Of a DNA stretch of 64,000 nucleotides, positions 24,516-37,000 are shown piece by piece. The first letter of the stretch is position 1; the number at the start of each line of letters is the position of its first letter. The stretch covers positions 13,777,001 to 13,841,000 of the forward strand of contig SMMW01000575.1 in NCBI GenBank assembly GCA_004794655.1, given 5' to 3'. Under the pieces are notes generated by a model. The model had not been told where the DNA came from. It saw nothing but the letters and a program-made list of their open reading frames with translations, and ran no database searches. This stretch comes from Marisa cornuarietis. Lineage: Eukaryota > Mollusca > Gastropoda > Architaenioglossa > Ampullariidae. The translations under genes were made by a program, and so were the position numbers.

Positions 24516-26205
24516 GTAAGTGATTTAAAAGCTGAGCCTCTATTAGTGCAGAGCATGCATATGTAATGTTGTCTTTCTCTGAGATAGTCGTGTATACAGT
24601 ATTCTTTGGATCTAATGAGTAGTTTTGATAACCGGTTCTTTTATGCCAAGTAATTACACTCCAAACATACACCCCTTGCCTTAACAACGTGGGGACAGCA
24701 GGTAACAGGGCCTTCATGCTTTCAAGGTTGACAAATTCTTTTGTGGTTTATTGTGAACTTGTGTGTTGTGTATCATTCATATGACAATGAGCACGTCACA
24801 AAATACATCTTCTTTAAACTTAACGACTTATTATGAAGACATAGCGATCCAAGGAACAAATGTTTAGCAAAATTAAGAGCGATATTTTGGACCAAATTTT
24901 CTGCGTCAGTTTCCGCGCGAACGTGTATGCATAAGGGGAAACATACACTAGACTCGCTTAGGTTTTTTGGGTTGTTTTTTGTTTGCATACACCTTGCTGT
25001 AACTGTAACTGTGAAGAAGATTTACTCGTAGCAAGGGTCTTTATGTGTTGTCATGGCGATCGTAAAACTGTCCTGAAACAAAAGTTTGGTCGAGAGGTGT
25101 GTCACAGTCGTAGCGTTACTGCATTTTATCTTCCGCATCGAAGCACTGAATTAAGCAATCCATGGCCAAAGTAGTTCAATGAAATTGAAGTACTGGAGTA
25201 CATAGTTAAGCCTACATGGAATATCTGAGTCAGTTAAATTAATACTACACTGCGCACAGCGCCACAAGATATCAGACATGCGTGTTTGACAGATTGTACA
25301 AGTAGCTTGTTTAACAGCGTTGTAACAGTTCCAAACCGCATTACATTACAATTTTGCTAGCACTTTCACAACAGTTTTTTAAAGCTTAGGGTAGACCAAG
25401 CCACCATCATTATTGTCAATTCATTCTTGCTTTAAGACTTAACAGAGGGCAGTATTTTCAGAACATTTCACTTAAAAATGACTTTCAAGTAATTTTTGAA
25501 CGAAGAGCCTGTTCAGTTTTTAAAGTTTAAAACTAATTATTTTCCATTTCAATTAGCACAATTAGTAGTCATATCCTCTCAAATTCTGTTATCAAAAATG
25601 GTACCTTTAACTCATGAATGATAATTGGTGCTATACTATAAAACGTCTTGTTTATTGATAGTTTTTCTTGAGGCCACATTTCTGAATTTATTTCCTCCGA
25701 CAGGGAGTTGTAAGTGATTAATTATATCAGTAGTAACCATTTTGTAATTTTGCTGGCCATTAGGAATCTAAGCAGTGAAAAATAAAACAGTATCTAAAAG
25801 TAAGCAGCAAACTGAAAGTGACAAAAAGCAAAACATAAGAATAGATGTGAGGTTGTGAAGTAGCAATCAAAATATTCATTTTTTTGCCCAACTGTAGACG
25901 TATGTGGGTAGTTAAAATGTTACCTGAAGGTGCCATTGATGCACGTGTGCAGTGTACATAATGCTTCACTGCTTTAAGTTTTTACATCAGCATACACAAA
26001 CAGTTTACTATGCCTAATGAATGTGGCTGGTGCTTCTGAAATAAGCATGTTTGGGCAGCTGTATGTTTTCCTTACCTTTCTTTATTACCTATTCTTCAGT
26101 GTGCTGTCTTGTTTTTGTCCTAGTGATTTGTTCTCTGGTGATATCTTAAGAGAGCTTATGAAAGGAATTCTTTATGGAGGCAAAGACACTTCCATGACTT
26201 TGTGG

Positions 26206-26520
26206 TTATAAGGGAGTGAGGTGTTAGAGCCCTCATTTATCTTAGGGGTGAGAGTGAAACCCATGATCTCCCTCAAAGCCTCAGTGGCACAACGGTTAGC
26301 ACCTGTTACAAATACAGTGAAGGTTGGCTGTTCTGGGTTCAGCTCTTGTCTCGGGCATGCTTTTCTTTCTCCACATGTGGCATCTGTTTACAGGCCTGGC
26401 TGTCTTGTCGTGATACAGCCTTAGTTGGTGGCTCAGTGTAAAACACCAATCCTCCCCTCTCCTTTTCAAAGCCTTGCCTTCTTTGGAGTCAGGTACCCAA
26501 TCCACAGGTGGGACAACTGG
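26206..26520. mobile_element. tRNA-derived SINE nested in a second repeat
   Basis: The SINE (26281-26465) starts with a tRNA-like A box (GTGGCACAACGGTTAGCACC), has a B-box-like GGGTTCAGCTC, and ends CGGTGTTTTACAC-like in reverse sense before C/T-rich sequence. It is bracketed by the 8-bp direct repeat TCAAAGCC (26273-26280 and 26466-26473). Flanking sequences (GGGAGTGAGGTGTTAGAG before, GAGTCAGGTACCCA after) match parts of the repeats at 29820 and 30715, so the SINE split an older element. Confidence 0.75.
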
Positions 26521-26960
26521 GAAAAATATGCTGCTTCACAAATGTATTAAACTAGAAAGTGTGCACAGCTTCTGGTTCAGATGCCATAGCTCTAGCTGCT
26601 GGGCTGTCCACTTACCCTGTAAGCTCATCATTGTTACTAGCTAAAAAGTCCCATAAGCCAAATCATTTGTCTGGCTGTTTTATACATCAGGGAGCAGTTT
26701 ACTTAACATAACTGAAGAAATGCAGGCTTTGGGGAATGGGGTTCATAATTTCAAAGAAAACAGAATTAAACAGCTGCTTGTTCGTGGCAAGTTTGAAAAT
26801 GTGCATGTTTCCAAAACAAGTTCAGAAATTAAATGCATAGTCCATGGCTTTGTGGTCTTAAACAACAGCAGTATCTAAAAGCAGTGTGCATATAGTCAAA
26901 AAGCAGTGCCTTCACTTTCACCTTTTTTTTTTTTTAATTTCTTCATTATGCTGTATATAG

Positions 26961-27145
26961 GTGGCCCAGTGGCGCAACGGTTAGCACCTGTCACCAATAC
27001 AGTGAAAGTAGGCTGTCCTGGGTTTAGCTTTCATCTTGGGCACATCGGTCTTTCTACATGTGGCATCCGTTTACAGATCTAGCTTCCGTCGTAATATAGC
27101 CTCAGCTGCTGCTCAGTGTAAAACACCAACTCCCGTCCTCCTTCT
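26961..27145 (+). mobile_element. tRNA-derived SINE, second copy
   Basis: Same order of blocks as 26281-26465: GTGGCGCAACGGTTAGCACC, ACAGTGAAAGTAGGCTGTCC, CATGTGGCATCCGTTTACAG, then GTAAAACACCAAC and C/T-rich end. It lies in the 5' UTR intron of the MGA-like gene. Confidence 0.8.
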
Positions 27146-28050
27146 ATCTATAATACCACTCATGCAGCAACTGGATTACTTGTCACATTGTTTAATGCCT
27201 GGTCTAGTTAGGTTTTTGGAGAACACATTAAATCAGTGTACTGAACTGACTTATTCCTACAGAGGTAGGATGCTGACATTTATTAATTTTATAAGGTCGA
27301 CCACTTTTGTTATTTTATGATATGCTATAGTCTTTACCATGAAGGTCAAATTGGACCTTGTGTACAGCATGAGCTCCATGATTTCATGTTGTTGTTTTGT
27401 GTACTTCTTTCTTTGTGTGGAAATAATTGCACAGGGTCAGAAATCATGCTGATGGACCATTGACCTTGAAACCATTGACGATGCAGTTCTGCAATACTGT
27501 AAAAGTGAAAACCTAACATGATTAATGCGAGTTTATAGAATTAACATTTTTGCAGTTATTTGTAATGGATTAAAAGTGACCTCTAATTGCACAATTCAAA
27601 AATCTTCAATCCTGCTGTCCCAGTAAAACATGAAATCCTGTTGGGTGTTTTTTTTGTTTTGTTTTGTTTCTTTGGTATAATAATGATTGTTACATCCCAT
27701 TTCCAGAAAAGATGTTGTTTGAGAAAGCTGTTAAATGGTTTTGAAATTTTTAGTAGTGTTAATGTTTCAAGAATACATGCTTAGATGTTACAAGCTTTTC
27801 TATGCATGTGCTTTACTGTATATTTTGCATGTATTATTTATTTTTTTAAGTGTTATTATTAGTTTGCTGTTGTTGGAAAGAAGATTCTTCTGTTTGGGCT
27901 AAAGTTCTTGTAAGTGCTTGTTGAAAGTTATTTCTTAGTTTGTTCCCATGCATTTTTGTATCAGATCAAGTCAACAAGTTGGCTTGTACATCCACCAAGT
28001 ATTTCAGACAGCCTTGAGCACGTCTTTTTACAATGCACCTGGTTTGAAGA

Positions 28051-31000
28051 ATGGCTCGAACAAAGAGAAAAGAACTGGAAAAAGAAGCCAAAAGAAAAGG
28101 AGAGCTGTCACAAAAGAACCCAAATGTTGAGAAATCAGTAGCAGCAAAACCTCTGCTTCTTCCTCAGAATTCATCTAACTGTGCTGGTAGTGCTGTAAAA
28201 TTTGACTCTAGCTTGGGTCAAAGTTTGTCCCTGCCTAAACGGTGGGAAGTACCAAAACACAAAGCTGTGGTGGCGCAGACAGAAAGTCATGTTTCTAACA
28301 AAGAATATCATCAGCTGCCTTCAAAGGATGGAACTTTGTGTAACAGAGGTGGAGAGGCCACAAAGCTTGAGCAGGTATCCTCGCTGCAGGCTTTACATCC
28401 ACATGCACCACTTTCCACTCTCCAAAAGCTCAACATCTGTGGTATGTTTTAAAAGTCTTAATTTCTTTCATTTTCATGACTGCATGGTTTTTGTTGCATG
28501 CTTATTAGTCTTATTCTTAGTTGATGTGTTTGTTTGGTGGCCGTGATAAAGGGTGGTGGGCAACTCACTTTGCAAATCATTTGGAGTGGTACTCACATCC
28601 TTTTCTTACTATACGGCTTTTATCAGCTACATTTTTCTGCACACATAGCTAAATTTAATAATTATCATAAAATATTGCTGTGCATATGCATTCCAACGTA
28701 TTCTGCTTGCTTCTTTGTTACTCTTATTATTTTTGCTTTTATTTCAAGTCACAGCTGCATTGTGTATATGTGCTGTCAGGTTAAATTGCCTCTGTATTGT
28801 TCTGTCAAAAGCTATGTTTGCTACATTTTGTCACTAGTATTCTACTGCGAATGTGTTCTTGGTAGAAGAAAAAGCCATTGACAAAGCATATTTTGTAACT
28901 TAACATGAAATCTTACACCATCTTGTTTAAGCAGATAACTCCAGATTTCTCATTACCAGATGCAGAATTCAGAATGAAAGTGCTGGTAACTGTAAGAATC
29001 AGTACATTCTTGAAATTTGTTGAATATCCAGATGACTAATTCATTACTTTATTACCAATAATTCTCAGTCATATCCCTACATCGTTAAAAAAATCAAGTC
29101 TTTTTTATGGTTTTAACACCTTGTTTTTCGCTTGCTCTTGAGAAGTAAATAATGCCAAACTCTTAATCCTTCATGGATGTTTGCTTTATTTCTCTTCTTG
29201 TTCACATTTTTCACGTTTTCGGGATCCTAACTTAGCTCCTTTTTTGTAACCTTTTTTCATCATTGTGGTGCCATAGCATTTTTTTATTTCTGTGAATTCT
29301 TGGTGTCATGATATTCAGAATTTTCAAATTGCCTGGTTTTGTGTGTTCTTCGCTGAATGAATGGCATGAAGAACAGATGAGATTGCTGAAAAGAACTTTT
29401 TAAAACACCCTTTTATATTTAACACAAGGGATGGGAATACAGCTTAACTTACTGGACACCAGCAGTTTAATTTTGTAACTCTATTGTTGCATTAATGTGC
29501 AAAGGCAAAGGTCACTTGGTGACTATAGTCACTTGTGGGGCCCAGCAGGTTAAACTTAACGTAGCTAATGATTTGGTTTTGGCGGTTTTGTGCTTTTAAA
29601 GAGGATGCAGCTGCAATTTACTACAAAGTCCAGAGAGGGCATTGTAACTGCAGTGGCTGTGAACAATTCATTTTAATGTGAAAGATTTAAACAAGTTTAA
29701 TGCCTGTCTTACTCTCTCAGACATGAATAAGGTATGGTTGTCCAAGGTGTAAGGTAAAGGCCATTCTTAACCTAACCTTTTTTTTCCTTTTAGATTGAGT
29801 TAATAGAGACCACACTTTTCTTGGGGCCAGCTCTTTTTTTTCCCCCTTCTCAGCTTCTCACTGCTTTATCTTTGCACAACCCTTTATGGCGTCAGGTACC
29901 CATTCTGAACAGCTTGTTTGACTGGGATAAGTTGGCTGTGACACATGGGTATCAAACCACCTCGCTTCTGGGTTTAGATGCCAGTGCTATAACCACTTGG
30001 CTATCCCCTTTCCCTGTCCTGGATATATTTAAAGGGAGTGGCAAGTAAAGCAGCAGGTTCGATTTAAATAATAACTATTGACTTTCTGAAATATTTCTAC
30101 TTGCAATTTTGGGTTGCAAAGGCATTGTGTACTTGCGTTCATTTGTAAATCAAAACTGTTCACAAAAGCTGCCATTTTGCATACTCTTTCACAAAGCACC
30201 ATAGTTCATGACATAATTAAACCCATTCAACATACAAATTATTCAGTGACGCTGTGAACTGTTAGGAGTTAAGTCAACTGGCCAGTGAGTTTTATATTTA
30301 TTTATAAAATTTAGATTTATGGAGATTTATATTGTGCAAAGTACATAAAGTTTACAGTCTGCAGAAAGACATAGTTTATTGGAAGGATGTAAACAGATTT
30401 CTCTTATTTGCATTGTACCTTTCAGCAAGCAGGGCGCTTGTGGAATACTGGCTTCATTTGTGTGCAAGGGTCTATTAATTTTTTACAAGTACAGTCAAAT
30501 TTAATACAGAAGGAGGTTCATTCAGTTTTGCAGTGCCGTACTTCCCATTTATTTTTATGCTTGGAGATTGGTGGCCCAACAACTTGGACAGTGATTGGCA
30601 TTGCATGCAGTTACCACATTGAAACTCTTGTTTATTGTCTGTAACCTTATCCTCTATCACAACAGCATTCTCTAGCTGACTGGTAAGGTAGAAGTCATCC
30701 CACATCCTATTCAAGTTATTGGGGAGAGAGGTGTTAAAGACCTCACTTCAGGAAAGGGCGCCGCCCATCTCCTGTCCTTCACTGCCTTACCTTCCCCAAC
30801 CTTCTGTATACTCATTTCTGCCACCTGGGTTGGCTGGGGGGAGTTTGCTGAACAATGTGGGTATTGAACTGGCCTACCTCTCAGTTTGGACGCCAGCGCT
30901 CTAACCATAGCTATCTGCTCACCTAGCTAAAGTTGCTGAAATAAAACGATAGAAAGGGATGAAGAAAAGTGGTGATCTTTAGAGATTTCTTTAATATTTC

Positions 31001-34000
31001 ATTCTACAATGAGAGACTATGCCCTTGTATCATACTTGAAGTTTGAATTGAGAAGAAAAATGGGAGTTACATTTTAGAGAGGATAACCCTGACTTTCATT
31101 AAATGTGTTAAACATATCTACACAGATGCAAGAATTTGTAAACAGTGCAGCTGGATTTTATTTGGTTGAATTAGTGGAAGATTGTTTTTTTTTTAGTACC
31201 CTGCAATAATTAGCACTGTTTCAATGCTACCATTTTTCTATTATATGTGGTTCAGTCTGGTTTGAACACGTAGAAAACTTTATGAAAAAGCTTAGGCATT
31301 TTAACTGATTTTTTGTGTCTGAGAATGTAATCATGAAATGGTTTTGGTAGATAATAGTAACAATTTTTTTTAACTTTAACATACTTGATATAAAGTATGA
31401 CAACAGGCATCATGTGTTTTATGAGAAGATTGTTGTGAACTTTGTTGAAGATTGTTGATGAGTAAATTATTTCTGTTCTTATTTCTTGATAAAGGAAGCT
31501 TTTAGATTTTAAAGAAGCTGGTGTGCTAGATGCAACAGTTGGATTAAATAACTGTAGCATAACTGAAGACTAACTTCTCCACTTTCTGACAAAGTCAGTA
31601 ATTTTTCTCAGTCTCATTGACTAAGATAAATTCAGCATTCTGATTGGTAGAAAATATTCTCGATTCTCTCATCAGAGGTTATTGGCCTTTTTAACTCCTA
31701 AACCCCACTTTTTAACACATTTTATTTGAAGTTTTAATTTTGTATTGTACATTCACATACAAACTGCTAAATTGCACATTTATTTTCATTTCAAGGTAAG
31801 ATGACTCTTGTTTTGTTTTTTTTGGGTGAAGACTTTTCTCAAGCAAAAGGGTTCATTGCAGCAAAAAATGCATACTTACTAGCAAGGCCAATGTACATTG
31901 AAAGCTAATTGTTTCATCATTTAAATTCATTTAAAACAGCTAGTAGCAAAAAGTGGTCGGTATACAAGACAAAAAAATGTTGGTCACATTATTTTGGTCT
32001 GTTAATTTCATTTTCTTATTTAAACATAGACTGTTCTCTTAACATTCTGTTGTTAATTACAGATGACGGCTTCATGAGTGAGAGTGTGGGTGACTCAAGG
32101 CCATTGACGGACTCAGGTGGAAAAGTGGGGAACATTAAAAAATCTCAGTCCATGACTGTGACCAGTTCAAAGAGAGTACTGTTTCCAGCCTCCTTGTCCA
32201 GCCCCTCTCAGCTGCCGCGAGCTGTGGTATGTGTGGAAGACATATGCAAAAGTCCAGATGGAAACATCCTGAAAATTATGAAAAGACAGTCCAGCAAAGA
32301 ACCAACTGAAACAGAAGGAGCAAGCTGTAGTTTTGAACAAAATTTCATTGAGTTTAGTGATTTGCTTGTAAAAAATTCTGCTACAGATCTCTCATTGACA
32401 GGGGACAGAACTGTGTCCTCCACATCTACCAGTAAAAACATATTTGAACAGTTTGACACTGAGATAATAGGACGTCGGTCGCCTCGTTTGCGAAGTAACA
32501 GTCCAAGAGGGAACTACTCTCAGGGATCACCAGTATTTCAGGATATGTCCTCTCGAAGTAATAGCGAGGAACGACAGCACAGCAACATTGTGTCAGCTGT
32601 CAGAGCTCTAAGGGGTATTTCAGAAAAAGTCAGTGAGGTGCGAAGTCAGACACGGGTAAGGAATCAAGAAAGTAAGTTAGTGTCTCTTGTTATTTCTGAT
32701 TCCAAAGAGGCCAGTCCAGAGTCACTTTCTCCTCAAAGACACTCACCACGCGGGTCTGCGGATATGAACCCACCAGAATTGGCAATAAAAACTCCCAAGG
32801 GAAAGAAAACTCCTCCGTCCCCGGCGGCTGTTGAGAATTGTGAAACCTCGCCTTCAGGTGTAAAGAGAGGGAGATCACCCCGCAGCCTTAGTGATGACAT
32901 TCCATCACCTCAAGTTTCTTCTCAGAAGTTTGACAATAGAGATGAAGAATGCATGTCTATAAGTTCACCCTGCAGAAAAAAGCCGAAGATGGATGATGGA
33001 GCATCTGAGAATGCTGTGCCCTCTTTTCAGATTTTGTCCAGCACCAGTGTACCAGCTCACCTACCTTTCAAAGGAATGCTGAGTGAGCCTCAAGCCACTA
33101 GTTCCTTGAAAACTTCTGAGCAGGTCTGCTTAAATGCTGACTTGCACACCAAAGATTCAGGTGCCAGAAAGGTATGTTCAAAATCGGGATATTCACGCTC
33201 ATTTCGCATCATATCAAGTACTAGTCCGCAAGGTCACTTGTCTTCTAAAGGAATACAAAGGGACAGGGACCCTCGAGTTCCAAGTTCCTTTGCAACTTCT
33301 GACCAGGTCTGCTTAAGTGCAGACTCACACAGCAAAGATCTAGGTGTTAAGAAGACAGCATGTGCAAATCCAGGTGAGGAGGAAATTGTTACACATAGCC
33401 TTTCATCTCAGCTCTACCCACAATCTCAAATTTCAGGAGCTGTGGAATGTGCAGAAGGGATGGAGCCATCATTGTTGTGTGCCATGCTTATTGGGGGAAG
33501 TGAGGTTGCAAAGACATATGAGCAAAGTCGTGAGCATGCAAATGTACCCAGCATGTCCAGGCAACAAGAGCCTGTAGCACTGTCCAGTAGTAGTAACAGT
33601 GTTGTAGATGCTTTACTTAACGGAGAGCTCACCATGGACCATCCAACACCATATGAACTTCCCCTTCTCAGCCGCTTGCCTCCTTTGGTTAAGCCTGACT
33701 TTGGTGTTCTTGACCTCACATTAAATGAACCAGTTTCTTTTGAAGAAGAAAATGTGTTTGTATACAAGAAAAATGTGGTTTTGCTGGCGCTGATCTCTAA
33801 GGTGACAGACTATCTTAAACAGCTTGGTACTGCTGTGGATGGAAGTGTTATAGAGGATGCTGAAAAGGCTTTGTTTGAAGATGGCAGTGAACAAAAACAG
33901 TTACCTTTCAGGACAGAAACCCCTGTAATAGCTAGTGAACAGATGCAGGGAATGACCAGTGGTCAGTCTGACTTTAAGCTGAACTGTGATGCACACAATA

Positions 34001-37000
34001 AAAATTTGCTCCAGGAAACAAGGTGTGAGAATTTAACTGCAGACAGCAGTATCAACAGTCCTGTGAACATTATAGCAATAAATGGTGTAGATGAAAACTC
34101 AGGGATTGATTCAGGTAAAAAGAACTCTGCTGAAGCTCATCAGCCTATTACTGAGCAGATGCAAGGGTCTGTCCAAGATAAACCTGACGATGACTTGGCA
34201 CATATAAATGAGAGAACAGCAGAAAGTTCCTTAGCAAGCGAAAAACAGAAAAGCCTTGGAGAACTGGACACTGTGGTTGCTAAGGGGACTAATCAAACAG
34301 CACCGCAAATGCTGCTGGTTTTGCCTAGCAGCAACAAGGATTTGATAAAGGCTGTTGAGAAGAACAAAAATGTCTCTGATCTTAACACTTTTGTAGACCA
34401 GTCCACCACTTCTGGAACATCTGAACCTGTTGGTGAGCCTGACAAAATATTCCCTGAGAGTAACAGCACCACTACCACAAGCAGTAGAGAAGTCAAGTCT
34501 GGTGAAATATCTGAAGATCCTGGCATATTGAGGCCACAGTGGCAGCCTAAAGTCCCATCGGGTTCACACACTGGTCGACCACTCTGGAGCAGATGGCACA
34601 AGATCGTTTTGCCCTCGCCTATTCATATTCTGTCCAGACCAGAGCAACCCTCCGTTAATAAAAGGCTGTCGCCATTTATAAGCAAAGAACTGGATGCATA
34701 TCTCCGCAAACACTCCAACAGGCTGATAGTTCCAGCAGGGCCAAAATCAAAACTGGCAAAGATCCTCGTTTTGCATGGCTTTTTTAAAGATAATTCACAT
34801 CTTGAGAGTGAACTGAATAGGCATTCAAATTCTGGGCATTGCAGTGGAGATGACTGCCCTGGTAGAAGTGATGAAGATGAGGAGGGTGATGATGAGGAGA
34901 GGGATGATTTTCCCCAGAAATTCGAACCAGACTTTGATGAAGTGGATGGTCTTGTATTCATGTCTTTTGCAAATGAAACAGCTATGGAATCACACATACA
35001 GGTAGAAAAAGATCTTAAATGGGACAAGGAGCCCAATGCTTTTCTTAACATAGCCAGGTTTCGTGCATTTGAAGAAAGTCGCAGAGAAGATGGCACATCT
35101 AGAAGAGAGAGTCAGGGTCTGCGAGGACAGCACATGCGATGGCGCAAGTACCAGCGAATGTATCGCAAAGAATTTCGTGGAAGGTTGGAAGCAAAGGAAA
35201 AGGGCCTACCATGGCCCCTACCCAGAATACCGCACAAGACCTCTGATGTCTCTAAAATAAAAAACTGGAAAAGAAAGCTTGAAAGAGATGGCATTAAAAC
35301 TGAAGATGCCAGTGGAAGTCAAAATCCAGTTTGTGCTGGCTCTGACGCAGCATCACACAAGAAGAAAAAGCGCAAAACGTATGTATTTTCTGTTAAAAAG
35401 AAGAGTAAGAAATCTGCTCCTGCTGCAGAGAGAGTATTCAATCTGTCCATAGTTTCAGATCATGATGTAGATGATCACAGTGTAGAAGGTGCTAAATGCC
35501 CTTCTGATGTGCGTTCTGCTGAAGAAGAAGATGACTATGGTAAACCGATACCAATTGACCAGGATGGCTACATGGAGGACGTTCAGAATTCTCTAAAAGA
35601 GATGGAGCAGAAACAGAAAGGTATCATGCTGAACAAAACCTTGCTTAGTCATCTGAGAATGGGACCTGAAGACTGTGAGATTTTCAAAAAGCTAGGTGGG
35701 TGGGTCACCTGTCAAAAACCTATCAAAAAGGGTTCTGGGGACAAAAAGTCCAAGAACCAAACCATCAGTTCAGTGACCACAGGGGACATAGGAAATGAAA
35801 AGAAGACACAGAAGAAAAGTAAGGCTAGCTTTATCCTAGACAGAGTAAGAGAAGAGAGAGCAAGGGAAGCAGTTCTGGCCATTCAGAGATATGACGATGT
35901 GCGGGATGCTCATAGCAGCTTGCAGTTCAGCAGCGACAGCAATGATATGTCTGTGCTCAGCGAGGGTGGTGACTTCATGGACCTCACTGGGGATTCACCG
36001 TCACCCACCTCCAGCCATAAAGCAAAATACTCCTGCGACAAGCCTGGTTAGTTTGTTTGCATGAGTACGAATACATGCTTGAGGGACACTAAATATTCTT
36101 CTGTAAATGTACATTTTCATAAATTTTCCAAATCTTTTGTTGCATGTGGCCTTTTGTTTGCACTGAAATTTTTATCAACACTAATTTAACAATGGTTTTC
36201 AGCAAGTTTCAGTTGTGTACATCCATATAATATAGTCTGGTAGAAGCCAGATATTTAATTTTATAATGAATACACACAACAAAAGATTAAAAATTAGATT
36301 AAATCGAAGCTTATATAGAAATACATGGAGATTCAAGCAAAGTATGGGTTGTATGCTCCATTTTACCTTGTTTTAAAGGGATCTGACTAAAACAAAAGAT
36401 TTTTTTTTTTTTACATTTGCTTGCATACTGTACAATGTTGGTTGTGTCTGACTAGGTTGTCGCTATGGGTGCATCTGTCATCTATGCCAGTCTATTGGAG
36501 AAAGCGATGATCTTGAACAGGGTTTGTCGGCAACATCTCAGGGTCGTGCCTGTGATAAAGAATATTGCCGGCTTGGCTGCATATGTGAAAGCTTGGAGAA
36601 GTCTAGCAAGCGCTCGTCTCCATTACACTGCAGAAAACCTGAATGTGTGCTTGAGTGTCAGTGCTTGAAGGAGGTGCCAGGTGAGTCTACAAGCTTACAT
36701 TCACTTCATTATGCTAGAATAAACATTCAGTCTGTGTGTTTGTTTCTGCTGATTTACAAACTAAAACTACCATTCATGTTTTTGAGCCACGTTCAGGAAT
36801 AAATTTTTGTGTGCATGGTCCCTTTTTTCTTGTCTTGTAAGACTGTTAAATAGTTTGGGGTTCTTAGAGCTAAGTTTTGCTCATATACGTTCCTAAAAAT
36901 GTGCATACAAAAACAGATTTTTGAACCAGCTTGCAGCCCATTGTAAATTACTGATAATTTCTTGTCATGTTTCATCTATCTCAATCAAAGGCACATCAGA

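Noticed and set aside
26281..26360. tRNA gene (A and B boxes)
   Set aside because: There is no foldable acceptor or anticodon arms, and the same unit with a common non-tRNA body recurs several times: it is a SINE.
31909..32062. N-terminal extension of the large MGA-like exon from an ATG at 31909
   Set aside because: The stretch is hydrophobic and AT-rich, ends at a clear TTAATTACAG acceptor, and the exon at 28051-28441 joins in phase.
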